Below are positions 46,453-57,848 of a DNA stretch of 64,000 nt, piece after piece (the first letter of the stretch is position 1; each line of letters opens with the position of its first letter). The notes under the pieces are model-generated. The model saw only the letters and a program-made list of their open reading frames with translations, was not told the origin of the DNA and ran no database searches. This DNA is from Azadirachta indica (Eukaryota; Streptophyta; Magnoliopsida; Sapindales; Meliaceae): the NCBI GenBank assembly GCA_022749755.1, contig CM040445.1, positions 16,451,182-16,515,181 on the forward strand, written 5' to 3'. Position numbers and translations under genes: made by a program.

Positions 46453-46744
46453 ATCCTGTCCTGCATCTCTTCATCATCTCTATCTACAGTTTTTTTTTTT
46501 ATTTTTTAAACAAGTAATTGTTATTCCTTCCTAATTTTAAAACGACCTTGTTACGTTTTATTAATTAGATCAGTTAACATAGAATAAAATAGTATTTAAA
46601 AATAAAGCTAAATAAAGTTGACGCAATTAATGCATGGAAATATGATACAATTTACACTTAAGAATATAAAAAATTTACCTATCCTTTTATGTATTTTAGT
46701 TATTAAAAAGTTATAAAAATAATTAAATTATCTAAAAGATTTAA
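46453..46744 (+). repeat. 3' flank of unit 2, middle part
   Basis: Matches 30205-30490 (AATAAAGTTGACGCAATTAA, then the TTATAAAAATAA stretch). No gene. Confidence 0.6.
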
Positions 46745-47839
46745 GAGATAATAATAGTTTCATCCCTGAACTTTGGAAAAACAACAAATACGCTTTAATA
46801 AATTTTAACATTTTCATCCTTGCTGTTACATTCATCCATAAAATAATGCTAAAATACAATTTTATCCATACTAATTAAAATTTTAAGTTAAATTCTATTA
46901 TTTTTTTAAAATTAAATCTAACAGTTTTAAAAAATGGATCCTACTAATGTAATGAAATAATAAAAAATTACATAAAAATAATAATATCATTTTTATTTTT
47001 ATTTTTATTTTTTCTTCTGTAAACACAAATTCCCCAAACCTACAAACCTTTTCATCACAAATCACCATCATCACCACCACCTTCCTCTTTCCTCCCAACC
47101 TTCCTCAAATTCTCCATACCTAAAAGTTCTGCTCCACCATCATCATCACCATCACCACCATTACCCCCCTCATAAAAAATTCTACAAAATTTTCTCCATC
47201 ATTAATCACCACCACCACCACCACCCTCCTCATCAAATCCTCATCCACCATCAGTTATCACCACTACCACCACCCTCATCAAATCTTCCATCATTGGTTA
47301 TCACCACCACCACCCTTATCTTATCAAATCCTCCTCGTCCATCACTACCTATCATCATCATTAGATCATGATCCAATCTTCTTTCTTCTCCTACAAATCC
47401 TTCAAACCCACAACTTCACTTCCATTGGTCAATACCACCAGCACCATTTTCAAATCCTCCTTCCCCATGGTTTATTGCCATCATCACCATCACTATCATC
47501 ATTAAATCATGATCCAAACCTCTTTCTTTTCCAACAAATCCTCAAACTCACGACTCTTCCTCAAAAAAAAAAAATCCTAAAAAACAAATTAAGAAAAGAT
47601 AAAACTAAAAGGAGGAAGGTTGAGAGAAAGAATGAAGGCGAGGGAAATGCATTGACTAAATGTGTATTGGCTTTTTTATGTTGTTTTAGGGTTTTCTTAG
47701 TATAAATTTAGATTTACCCTTTGAGTTCCTAATAGATACTAACAATTTATAATGTCAAGAATGAAAATATTAAAATTTACCAAAGTGTATCTTGATTTAT
47801 TGTTTTGTCAAAGTTAAGGGACGAAACTATTATTATCCC
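46745..47839. mobile_element. Non-autonomous TIR element with CCACCATCA-rich interior
   Basis: Left end GAGATAATAATAGTTTCATC; right end, reversed, GGGATAATAATAGTTTCGTC, with similarity over about 40 bp. The empty site is seen in unit 1 at about 30490. An imperfect target repeat (AAAAGATTTAA / AAAATATTAA) flanks it. The interior 47040-47520 is rich in CAC/CAT/TCA triplets, so a captured coding fragment is possible, but no conserved frame is visible. Confidence 0.68.
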
Positions 47840-49161
47840 AAAATATTAATGTAGTAAAAAAAAATTATCTTAAATTCAAATGGTACTACAATAAACCAAG
47901 AATTTGTTTCAGTTTATCCAAAATCTTCTTCAAAATAGGCCTAATCATGCCATTTCTTCTAAATTATATTATAAAATGCATAAAATACGATTAAAAAGAC
48001 CTAAGTGAAATGGACTTAAGAGTATGTAGTATCAATTGAGGCTTCCAGGTTTGTTTTTGCCAATTCTTTTTCTTCAAACCAGAATCTGGAATAATAATTT
48101 CAACATATATTTTTTAAATCACCTTGGAATACTCACCAACAAAAAAAAAGAAAAGTATTAATATTGCTGTTAATTCTCAAATTAGATTAATTAAGTTTTT
48201 TCATATCATAATGGCTACTTTCAATTTTCATAAGTCAGAATGTAGAACATTGGCCCCTTCATCAACAATATTTATGAAAAATAAAATACCAAAAAGAATA
48301 TTTATTATATATAAGAGCTCATTATTCTCAATCTTGTTCTCTTTCGCTGCGTTTTCTATCATCTTGTAGCTTTTAATGTTCTATACCAACTGAAATTTTA
48401 AAGAGTCATAGTATTTTCATTTGTTGAGTTAAGATTGTTATGATAAAATAAAAAAAACTTGTCTTCTCATATTAACTTGGATTTATATTATTTTGTTACA
48501 TTCTAGTTTAGCTAAGGTCGTTATAACAGCTATATAATAGGTTGTAAAAGTGTCAACTAGGTAGATCAGTTTTACTATAGCGTCAGAGTTGTTGAGGTAA
48601 ATAGTCCATTAAGTTTGAATTTTTCTTGTTATTATTTTCGCTTCTCATCATAGGTTCCAACAACAATGAAAGAATCAATCCCTAGTACGTATCACATTGG
48701 TATTATAGCATGGGCATGGATTCAACATATGAAAAAGATAACTAAAGTGTACAAGCACTTATACATTTTAATGCGTTCTTTCCAACATTTTTTAATACAA
48801 ATACAAGTACAACACTCAAGTACTATTTTACTTAGTACATAAATATGTATTAATTTAAAAATTACTCTTAATGTAAATAATTATGATAAGCACCTTTAAT
48901 ACTCATATTTCACAATTTAGTTAGCATGGCCAAACGAGGTCTTAATTTTACATGCTAGTAATTAGTAGTGCTACTAATGTATGTTGATTGCGTAGGTAAA
49001 TCGATTTGAATCTGATACCAACTAGTGTTTCACTTTCCATTGATAATGTTTAGCTATTTGCTTTATTAGATTTGAAATGATATATTTTGAGGTTTATGGG
49101 TTTGTTTATTATTACAATCACTAACTAGATTTAACTATAAATGTTTGCATTATGATAAGTT
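47840..49161 (+). repeat. 3' flank of unit 2, distal part
   Basis: Homologous to 30500-31260 and 34000-34440 of unit 1. AT-rich, no gene. Confidence 0.6.
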
Positions 49162-49607
49162 GTGGAAGTCTCAACATCCAAGACTAGTAAGCATGGTCGT
49201 GCTAAGTGCCACTTTGTTACAATTGACACCTTTAATGTTAAAAAGATGGAAGATATTTTGCCTTCTTCTCACAACTACAACGTATGAACAAAATTCTTCT
49301 CAATGGTGTTTTTTGTTGTTACACATAGGAGATTTTGGGTTGAGTTTTCATGCGTTTTTGATTTTACAAGTTCCCAATCTTGTACGTCCTAACTGTTAGT
49401 TGATTGATATTTCTGAGGACGGGATTTGTGAGTTTGTTGACTGAAAATGGGAGCACTGAGGATGATCTAAGGCTCCCAACTAATGAGAATTTGCTTTCCT
49501 AGATTAAGGATAGCATTGCTAAGGGTAAGGATTTAGTTGTGAGTTGCATGTCTTTAATAAGTGAGGAGCAGATTTGTGCCCTGAAGGACATTAGCCTTAA
49601 GTCCTAG
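49162..49607 (+). pseudogene. eIF5A: eIF5A pseudogene fragment with retained intron
   Basis: Exon sequence encoding VEVSTSKTSKHGRAKCHF, VKKMEDILPSSHNYNV, then after an intron LIDISEDG, and after frame breaks PTNENL, EEQICALKDI and a stop at 49605. This is the translation factor eIF5A from its hypusine loop to the C-terminus; the loop's usual TGKHGHAK reads TSKHGRAK. An intron of roughly 90 bp (from GTATGAAC at 49273) remains, so it is a genomic copy, not a processed one. Stops and shifts make it non-functional. The 5' exons are absent. Unit 1 keeps only the last codons (34450). Confidence 0.82.
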
Positions 49608-49793
49608 ATTCATTTTCTCTCATGATTTATTTTTGTTTTGTGTCCCATCTTATCTCTTTTCTAACTAAAAGAAAGAAAAAAGAATTAACATCTAGATTTT
49701 GCCTTGAATGTTTTTACCAATGATGATTCTTACTATTGTTGTTGCCTGCAAGATGTGGTGGAGTTTATGGAGTTCAAATTTTGTGATGAACTA

Positions 49794-50369
49794 TGTTGAT
49801 GTGTAAAATTTATTAATTCCAACATCAAACAACAAACTTCATATCTTCTTAGATTGTAAAGAGCTTAAGCTTGCCTACAAAACAAGAGAAGGCAGAGAGA
49901 TAGTCGGCTTGTCTGGCGTATACACTCTGATACTTAAACAGATGGTTTGCTTAAGAGGAGAGAAAATTTAAGCAAGCAATTCTACATAGTTTTTGCTAGG
50001 ATCAAAAGTCGCATACCTTTCTTCTCCACTGTCAGGATTTTATGCACATAGGAAATAACTATTTTCAGCTATTTTTCTAGTCACGTTCCACGTTCTCCCC
50101 GCAATGGAAGGTGGGAGGACGAGCGGCGGTCAATGGGTAGAGTACACAACTAAATTTTCACTACACATGTTGAATATGGTCGGGTAGTATTTTCTTACTC
50201 GACCTAGGACACATTGAGTATTATTGGGTGGTATTTTATACCTGACCTGGGCCAGCTCTTTTACTGTAGGGAATCCTTTGCTTACGATTAGTTTGGCAGG
50301 TGTCAGACCACTGTCGGAATATGTTTAAACTCGACTATACATCACCAACTAGTCTGATCTTCCCAAACA
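49794..50369 (-). repeat. 3' LTR of the Ty3/gypsy element
   Basis: 576 bp. Homologous to 56155-56748. On the minus strand it starts TGTTTGGGAAGATC and ends CACATCAACA. Confidence 0.9.
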
Positions 50370-50390
50370 TCAACCCCCCGATTTCTAGTT
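50370..50390 (-). other. Polypurine tract of the Ty3/gypsy element
   Basis: On the minus strand ATCGGGGGGTTGA immediately precedes the 3' LTR. Confidence 0.75.
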
Positions 50391-50779
50391 AAACGTTGTT
50401 TTACTAGAAACTATTCCATTGATTTTTATTCTGAGCATGAAGTCATGTTGATCATACTGCTGTCATCCTTTCTCTTGCTCCTAGTTAGGGCATGTCGCTT
50501 ATATCGTAGGCAATTTTGTCACTTTTTCTAGATCAATTTTTTGTGATATGAGAATACGACTAATTTAGTTTGGTCGGTATTTTATCGACCAATATGTTTG
50601 TATGTTCTAGATCAATATTTTCTTGGTCTATAATTGGAATGAAAAATGATTTTGCTGATTGATGAATGATAAAATTGCACAAGGAAAGTTGCTAAAAGTT
50701 GAATTTTATTAATTTATATTTACAACCATGCAACCATACTAGAATCAGAGGTAGTAGACTTTTAACATTTCTGCATTTC

Positions 50780-51890
50780 ATGACTTTTTCACCTCTCTTA
50801 CATTAGGGTGTTGTAATTTATAAACACTTAGCCTTACAACTCTAATAATCTTATAGGTTCTTCCTAGTTTGCTCCAAAGACTTCCTCTCCTAGTTTCTTC
50901 TTGTTCAGGGTGACTTGCCGCAGGACTAAATCACCCTTTTTGAATGCTCTAGAGCGAACCCTATGGTTATAATACTTAGCTAATTTTTGTTGATAGGAGA
51001 TTGTTTTTAGTAAAGTCTAATCTCTTTTTTTCTTGAGTAAGTCTATGTCATTTCGCATATTTTCCTTAATTTGAGCTTCATCGAATTAACTAACTCAGAA
51101 TGTTGGGATTTTGACCTCTACTGGTATTACCGTCTCGAAGTCAAATGCTAGTGAGAAAGGTGTTTCACCAATTGCTGTTCTTATTGTGGTTCTGTAGATT
51201 CCTTTGTGATTATCCAATTTCTTCTTCAAGGTTTTCTTAATGATCTTGTTTACGGCCTCTACTTAACCATTGCCTTTTGGATGAGTAGGGATTACTAACC
51301 TAAGGTCGATGCTCAAGTTAGAACAGAATCTTTTGAAGTGACTATTATCAAATTGCTTTTCATTATCTGCAATTAAGACGTGAGGGGAGTCGAGTTTGTG
51401 AATCAAATTTCTTTCTACGAACGCAGTGACCTTTCTTTCGATGCTGATGGCTAGATATTTTAGCCTTGGCCACTTCATAAAATAATTGACTGCGATCATA
51501 GCATACTTCATCTGAACTCGTCCTGTGGGTAAAAGCTCAATCAAGTCTAATCCCTATTGGGTGGTAAAAAGCCAAGGGCTAAAGAGTGTGGTCAACTTTT
51601 CAGGTGGCTGTTTTGGTACATCACTGTGAAATTGACATCTTTGACACGATCTCGTGATTTGAATTGCATTCTGGTACAAGATCGGCCAGTAATATCCCTA
51701 CCTTATGATTCGGTGTGCTACAGATCAAGCTCCTCCATGATCACCACATATTCCCATGTGAGTTTTTAAGCCTTGTAGTTTGCTTCTTGTAGGGACAAGC
51801 ACCTTAAATACGGAAGCCCGCATTCTCTTTTGTAGAGTACCCTGTCTACAATGAGGTACCTAGCCTATCCGTTCTCAACCTTCTCACATC
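50780..51890 (-). pseudogene. Gypsy integrase, broken
   Basis: 51544-51263 is the integrase core (LPTGR…YFMKWPRLKYLA; ADNEKQFDN). The first catalytic Asp, in the V-D-Y-F motif of relatives, is Asn (AVNYFMKW); the second (ADNEKQF) is kept. The C-terminal part runs to about 50780 (AFKKGDLVLRQV) with stops. The zinc-binding N-terminal part, 51890-51545, is heavily broken. Confidence 0.83.
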
Positions 51891-52424
51891 TTATTTATCT
51901 TTGGGCAATTCACCCTTTTGTAAGTATTTCAAAACTGAATCCATCCAGGTCAGCTCCTTACCATACTCAAATATATGTATCGTAGAGGAGCTCTTTTGAT
52001 CAACACTCTTTGAGGTCAGGAGTTTGATTAGGATTAATCTTGGAATCCTTCCTTGTAATGATGATGTCAGTTTTGCAAGGGCATCTGCTCGAGTGTTTTC
52101 TCCCCTAGGAACTTGCTCCATGCTGACCTTTTTCATTTTATTTATCAGTTATTGGACCTTATCCAAGTAAGCCTGCATATTTTCTTCTCGAGCCTAGAAT
52201 TGCCTATTGACTTGATTCACCATCGGTTGTGAATCATCTTTCACCTCCAAATATTGAATTCTGAGTGCCAAGTTCAAGCCAACCAGTAATGCCTCATATT
52301 CGGCTTCATTGTTTGTGACCCTGAGGTCGAATATGAGCGCGTAAGCTATCTCTTTGTTGTCTGGTCGCACAAAGATAATCCTTACTCCTTCTCCTTGCAT
52401 ATTCGAGACACCATCAATGTACAA
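51891..52424 (-). pseudogene. Gypsy RNase H region
   Basis: Minus-strand frames 52424-52194 (MYIDGVSNMQGEG, TNNEAEYEALLVGL) and 52136-51891 (VPRGENTRADALAKL). These are the RNase H motifs of Tat-type elements. A stop lies between them. Confidence 0.82.
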
Positions 52425-52917
52425 CTACCACTTAGGGTCAGGTGACGCTTTAGCCTCAGAGTGTCTATAGCTTCCCCAATTTGGCATATTGCGGCATCAT
52501 GGACTGTTCTGCGGTAAAATTTGCCAAGGCTTGTACCTTTATTGCATTGTATGGCCTGAAATCGATGTTGAATTCACTGAGCTCTATGATCTACCTTACC
52601 AATCGATCAAAAAGGTCTAGTTTGTGAAAAATCTGCCTAAGCGGTTAGTTTGTTGAACCATGACCTAATGCGCTTGGAAATATGGTCGTAATTTTTTGGC
52701 GGTCAACATGAATACTAGAGGTAATTTCTCTAGAGGCATATACTTGGTTTCAACATCTAGCAATGACTTGTTATTATAATAGATAGGTTTGTGGAGTTTA
52801 TCATGATCCTTCTTGGCTAACATCGAGCTCACTGTATAGTCGGAGATAGCTAGATATAAGTAGAAGATGTCTCTAGACTAACTAAATGCTTAGATTCGCT
52901 AAGTAGCACTTGAATTC

Positions 52918-53847
52918 TTAGAAGCTCTCTTCACACTCGTTCATCCACCATATGTTTTTCTCTTTTTTCATGACGTGAAAAAATTGAAAATATCTGTCAG
53001 TGACTTTCGAAATAAATCTACTCAGGGTCGCCAGCTTCTTAGTTAAGCTCTGCAACTCTTTCAACGTAGAAGGCAATTTCATTTCTAAAATCGTCTTGAT
53101 CTTCTGGGGGTTGGTTTCGATTCCTCTTTCACTAACTAGAAATCTTAGAAACTTTCCCGAACTCACTCTAAAAGCGTATTTTTTCGAGTTCAGTTTCATC
53201 TTATATTTCTTGAGAATCGAGAAAATTTCTTCTAGATGTCGAATGTGGTCATCCACGTTCATGGATTTTGTGATCATGTCATTTACATTTACTTTCATCG
53301 TTTTTTTGATTAAAGGTTTGAACACACGATTCACTAACCTTTGGAAAGTGGCTTTGGCGTTTTTCAATTTAGAAGGCATTACCTTGTAGCAATATAGCCC
53401 TTGATTTGTGATGAAAGCAGTCTTTTTCTGATCGGGTTCATACATCATAATTTGGTTGTATCTCAAAAAAGCATCCATGAAGCTTAAAAGTCTATGACCT
53501 GCCATTGCATCCATTAATTGGTAAATTCTTGGAAGTGGGAATCCATCCTTGAGGCACGCCTTGCTCAAATCTGTAAAGTCTATACACGTCCTCCACTTTT
53601 CGCTTGACTTCTTCACCATGACCACATTGGTGATCCATTCCAGGTAATGAAGCTCTCTGATGAAGCTGGCTCTTAAGAGTTTATCGACCTCTACCCAAAT
53701 CTCTTCGTTTCTTTCTTGATTAAACATTCTTCTTTTCGTCTTTAAAGGCTTGAAGGTAAGATTCGTTACAAGATGGTGGAATATTATTCTAGGGTCGATA
53801 CCAGGTATTTCATCATGTGTCCAGGTGAAAACATTCGCGTGCTTCAA
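52918..53847 (-). pseudogene. Gypsy reverse transcriptase with mutated active site
   Basis: 309 open codons: DFTDLSKACLKDGFPLPRI, FMDAFLRYNQI, then VNVNDMITKS where relatives have YVDDM. The first catalytic Asp is therefore Asn. The thumb segment (RFISKVTDRYFQFFHVMKK) follows. Confidence 0.88.
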
Positions 53848-54203
53848 AAAACTTCTCCATCTTCCTTTTCTTTTTTTCTTGTAACCGAGATCTAATCTTG
53901 TTTACCTTTTGTGGGTTCTCTTGGTTTAAAACAACTTCTTCTAGTTATTCATTAGACTCAACTATAGATCTGCCGTCATCCTAACCACGTTTTGATTTCA
54001 GCTGTCGCAGGATTCTTTTATGCTCTCTACTATCATTACCTTCATCTATACCCTTTATATTTTGACTTTGAGTAGTGATTTAGTACGTTTACCTCGAAGA
54101 GATTGCGAAGCAATTCCTTACTTGTTTCTAGTCTCCTTGAACCACACCAATTACCTCTGTTACTTTAAATTTGAGATTTAGGTAATGCATGTTTTCTACA
54201 TCG

Positions 54204-56090
54204 TTAATTAATTTTAGGAACAGCCTTCCTAAAATTATAGAATACGACATTTTTAAGTCGACCTCTTGAACATTTATCATGGTGGTCTTCTAATAAGGTA
54301 GACCTCTTATCTGGATTCATCTTCAGCGATCGAGAATCCAATGCCAGCAACTCCGAATATTTGATATCCTCATAGAAATCAGCTAAAGATGAATTAAGCA
54401 GTGTTAATTTTCTCCTGTCTTGCACTTGCACAACTCTCTTTGCACCTTTCTTTATCGGTGGCAGGAGTTTGTCTTTCTCAGGTGCTTTACCACTCGACCG
54501 ATCAGCTCTTAGCCTTCGGTAGTCTTTCTCCTTTTTTGGTCTGGGTTTTCTAATGTGAGAGCTTTCCCTTCTCTTGTCCCATGCTTGCAAGGTGCTCGAT
54601 TTTTTTTGAGATCCACTCACCCTTTCCTCTTTTTGCCTGAAGAGAACTTGATCTTCTATTTGAATCTAGTCAAATATTTCTTTATGAGCTTACTTATAGG
54701 TTGTCACATTACTTTTGTAGATCATGTACTAGGCTATCTCCATACAAAATCCCTTCCTCAATCATTCTAACACCAAAGGATGATCAAAGACTACTAACTC
54801 CATAACCTAATCATGGTACCTCTTGGAGAAACTCCTCAAAATTTCTCCTTGACCTTACCTCAACATCAGTAGAGAGCTTATGCTTTTGTGGGTCGGTGCT
54901 GCTTTTCTGAACTTGTTAGTGAACATATCACATAACTGAGAAAAATTTCCAATCAAATCTGGCTTCAAGCTCCTAAACCATTTTCGGACTTGTCCCTTTA
55001 ACGTCAGGGGAAAAAGTCGATACATCTAGAGCTCAGTTAAATCTTGAATATGCATCATTTCTTTAAATAGCTCCACATGTGAAATTGGGTCAAATTTCCT
55101 CATATAAGAGGTAATTTGTGGCATTTTGAATTTTCTTAAAAGAGCCAACTCTTGGATTTCTCTAGTAAAAAGAGATCTAAGGTTTATTTTCATAATAGTT
55201 CCCCCTTGTTCATCTTGCTTCTTCTTTGCATCAAATTCCTCTAATAGTTTTTTGAGACATTCTTACATCTTTTGCTTGTTAATTACCTAAGAAGCACGAT
55301 TTTCCTCTTGAATTTCTTCCAACCTTATATCCTGCTCAGCCTTAGGTAAATCTGCATGCATCAAAGGTTACTTTTCCTTTTGTTGCTTCTGATTCCAGTA
55401 TGAAAGCATATTGTATGAATGCAAGCTTTGCTCAACAATGCACTTCAAATTATTTCTCCGGTCATGTTAACCACGTAGAGATCATGGCGTTGGATCCCCT
55501 CGTATGCTAATAGGCATAAAGGGACTTGGATTTCACAATTTTTCGTATGTTGCCTACTCTATAGCCTTTCTTTTCCCATTCCAGGGTGGGATATATCTTT
55601 TTTTTCGTGAGGGCTTGGCTTTTGGTAGGTCGTGGTCACCGTTGTTACTTTTAGAGCACATTCCTCAAGGACCGCTATCTTCGTTCTCATGTTCAAGTTT
55701 TGGCACACTACTTTTTTCATGCTCCATTGTCGTGTTATTCTACATTGATCTCCCTGCACCTTGTCTTAGTATTTGCTTTAACTCTTCCAACTCTTTTAAT
55801 AGAGCCACCATCGTATCCTCCAACCTTGTCATTTTTTTGTCCTTTTTGACGTGAAAACGATGGCTATGTTCCAACTCTCGTCGCAACTAATTCACTTTAC
55901 TTGGATCCAATCAAATCGTTAGCTGGCTAGGTGGCTACAGATTTGAATTGGTTCGCAAGTTGGATTCCTCCTAGTTCGGGATTTCCTGTTGTTTCTCTTT
56001 ATATGGATGAAAATCCCTGGAATCATCCTGCAATAAACCTTTCTCCGTCAAGCGTGGTCTAGCTGGATGATGCTTATCCTTTGTAGCCAT
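54204..56090 (-). pseudogene. Gypsy gag, broken
   Basis: Start ATG at 56090 (minus), MATKDKHHPARPRL, with a stop after about 37 codons. The Retrotrans_gag domain lies at about 55110-54770 (FDPISHVELFKEMMHIQDLT; GQVRKWFRSLKPDLIGNFSQL) with several stops. 54620-54204 is a basic linker (KKEKDYRRLRADRSSGK). A zinc knuckle is not visible. A protease domain could not be located between this and RT. Confidence 0.72.
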
Positions 56091-56134
56091 CTTCAGTTTA
56101 ACCTTTAAAACTCGACAATTGGCTTCTTGCTCGT

Positions 56135-56154
56135 TCCCTACAAACGGCGCTAGT
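56135..56154 (-). other. Primer binding site of the Ty3/gypsy element
   Basis: On the minus strand the 5' LTR is followed by AACTAGCGCCGTTTGTAGGG, close to the TGGCGCCGTCTGTGGGAA site common in plant Ty3/gypsy elements. Confidence 0.65.
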
Positions 56155-56748
56155 TGTTGATGTCAAAAATTTGTTAATTCTGACCTCAAACAATAAACTT
56201 TGAATCTTTTTAAATTGTAAAGAACTTAAGCTTGCTTGCAAAACAAAAGAAGTCTTAGAGATAGTCATCTTACCTAATGTATGCACTTCATTGCTTAAGT
56301 CAAATAGTTTGCTTAAAAGGAGAGAAAAGTTTAAGTAAGTAATTCTGTAAAGTTTTTGCTAGGATCAAGAGTCGTGTACCTTTGTTCTTCACTACTGGGA
56401 TTTTATGGACATGGGAAATAATTGTTTTTAGCTATTTTTCAGATCACGTTCCACGTTCTCCTAACGATGGAATGTGGGAGGACAAACGGTTAGTGGGTAG
56501 AGTGCATAACTAAATTTTCGCTACCTACGTTGAATATGGTCGGGTGGTATTTTCCTATTTGACTTAAGACGCATTGAGTATGATTGGGTGTTACTTTATA
56601 TCCGACTTGGGCTAGCTCTTTTACTATGGTGAATCCTTTGCTTATACTCAGTTTGGCAGGTGTTAGAACAATCTCGAAATATGTTCAAACCTAACCATGC
56701 AACACCTATAAGTCTAGCCTACTTGATGCTCGGGTATTTTCCCAAACA
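56155..56748 (-). repeat. 5' LTR of the Ty3/gypsy element
   Basis: 594 bp, TG…CA on the minus strand, homologous to 49794-50369 with many substitutions and small indels. Confidence 0.9.
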
Positions 56749-57131
56749 AATTAAAATTGTTTTTCTTTTATCATTTTTTAGATTGTCCCCTCGCACTTTT
56801 TAGTATTTTTTTTTTCCAGTTTTACTTAATTTTGTTAGGGAAAGTTTATATTCTTTCAATCAAATATTACATGATATTGGTATAATTTTTTTTGTTTTGG
56901 CTTTTTTGACAATTTATGCTTATATCAAAATTCTTTTTCATATTAAAGTAGTAGTTGAAGATTATTGTTTAAACATGCATTTAAAAAATTATAAAATTAA
57001 TATTTATGTAATTATGAATACAAAATTTGTACATATTAGTCAGTGCTTGTTTAATTTTCCTTTTTCATTAACTAAAAGAATTTTTTTCTGATGATAAAAG
57101 CTTTTTTAAAATTTTGATGTCATTTGGTTAA
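56749..57131 (+). repeat. 3' flank of unit 2, continued after the gypsy element
   Basis: Continues the homology to 34665-35010 (TTAAAATTGTTTTT, GTAGTTGAAGATTATTGTTT). The frame at 56897-57091 belongs to this three-copy repeat and is not a gene. Confidence 0.7.
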
Positions 57132-57199
57132 CACTAGAAAAAAGGCTTTTAGAAATTAAAAAGGTTGTTTTTCCTTTTATGAAAGAAGCCCAAAAATTT

Positions 57200-57300
57200 A
57201 ATACTACTATAAAAATAATCTTTCTTGACAAAGAATATTTGTCAATAAGTGTCTTTTTTGACAGAATGTATCTGTCAATAAAAATCTATTCATAAATTAT
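57200..57300. repeat. Subterminal palindromic repeats of the CACTA element
   Basis: TTGACAAAGAATATTTGTCAA is followed about 38 bp later by TTGACAGAATGTATCTGTCAA; each is an inverted repeat. Subterminal repeats bound by a TNPA-type protein are a known feature of CACTA ends; that these serve this role is inferred. Confidence 0.6.
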
Positions 57301-57848
57301 TAACAGTGATCGGATATCATTTTTTTCTTGATAAAAGTGTTTTTGGTCACAACTCTATGATAACAAATTATTATAAAATTAAGATAGATATTTTTCTGTC
57401 TCGTAGTTATTAATATTTCTAAATATGTAATTATAAAAAATGATTTTTTTTATGTACAAATTTCCTACTTTTGTCAGTTTTATTGTTCTTTTTTGAATTG
57501 TTTGTTCGATTTTCATTTTTTATTTTTCAAATTTTTTGTTAATCATTGTTTTTGGGCAATTTGTAATTTTTTAGATTTTTAATTCTTTTTTACAATTATT
57601 TTTGTATAAGATATTTTATATAATAATATTAAATAACAATACAAAATATTAATTATCAACATAACTTAAAATACCAAAAGTGGAATTGGAAAAAAAATTA
57701 TTGCTAACATAATTTAATAAAATATTATCATTGCAATGCACTAAATATAACATAATTGTGAACCAAAACCAATAAATATCATTGGCAACATCATTAAAAA
57801 TCTATTATCAAATCCAATTAAAATTAATTAACTAAAATTTTCTATTGA

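Larger units (their letters stand above)
49794..56748 (-). mobile_element. Ty3/gypsy retrotransposon, Tat-like, degenerate
   Basis: Full-length minus-strand element: 5' LTR 56748-56155, PBS, gag, RT, RNase H, integrase, PPT, 3' LTR 50369-49794. LTRs end TG…CA. Target duplication AACTA/AATTA (49789-49793, 56749-56753); unit 1 has the intact site GATGAATTAAAATTG at about 34662. RT before integrase is the gypsy order, and motif wording fits the Tat/Retand group. Stops, an RT active-site loss and an integrase Asp loss make it inactive. LTRs differ visibly from each other, so the insertion is not recent. Confidence 0.92.

Noticed and set aside
47040..47520. CCACCATCA tract as a CRISPR-like or satellite array
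   Set aside because: Triplets are irregular with no fixed unit or spacers, and it lies inside a TIR element of a plant genome.
55504..55854. + strand 116-codon frame within the gypsy element
   Set aside because: It is antisense to the gag region of the element and matches nothing recognisable.
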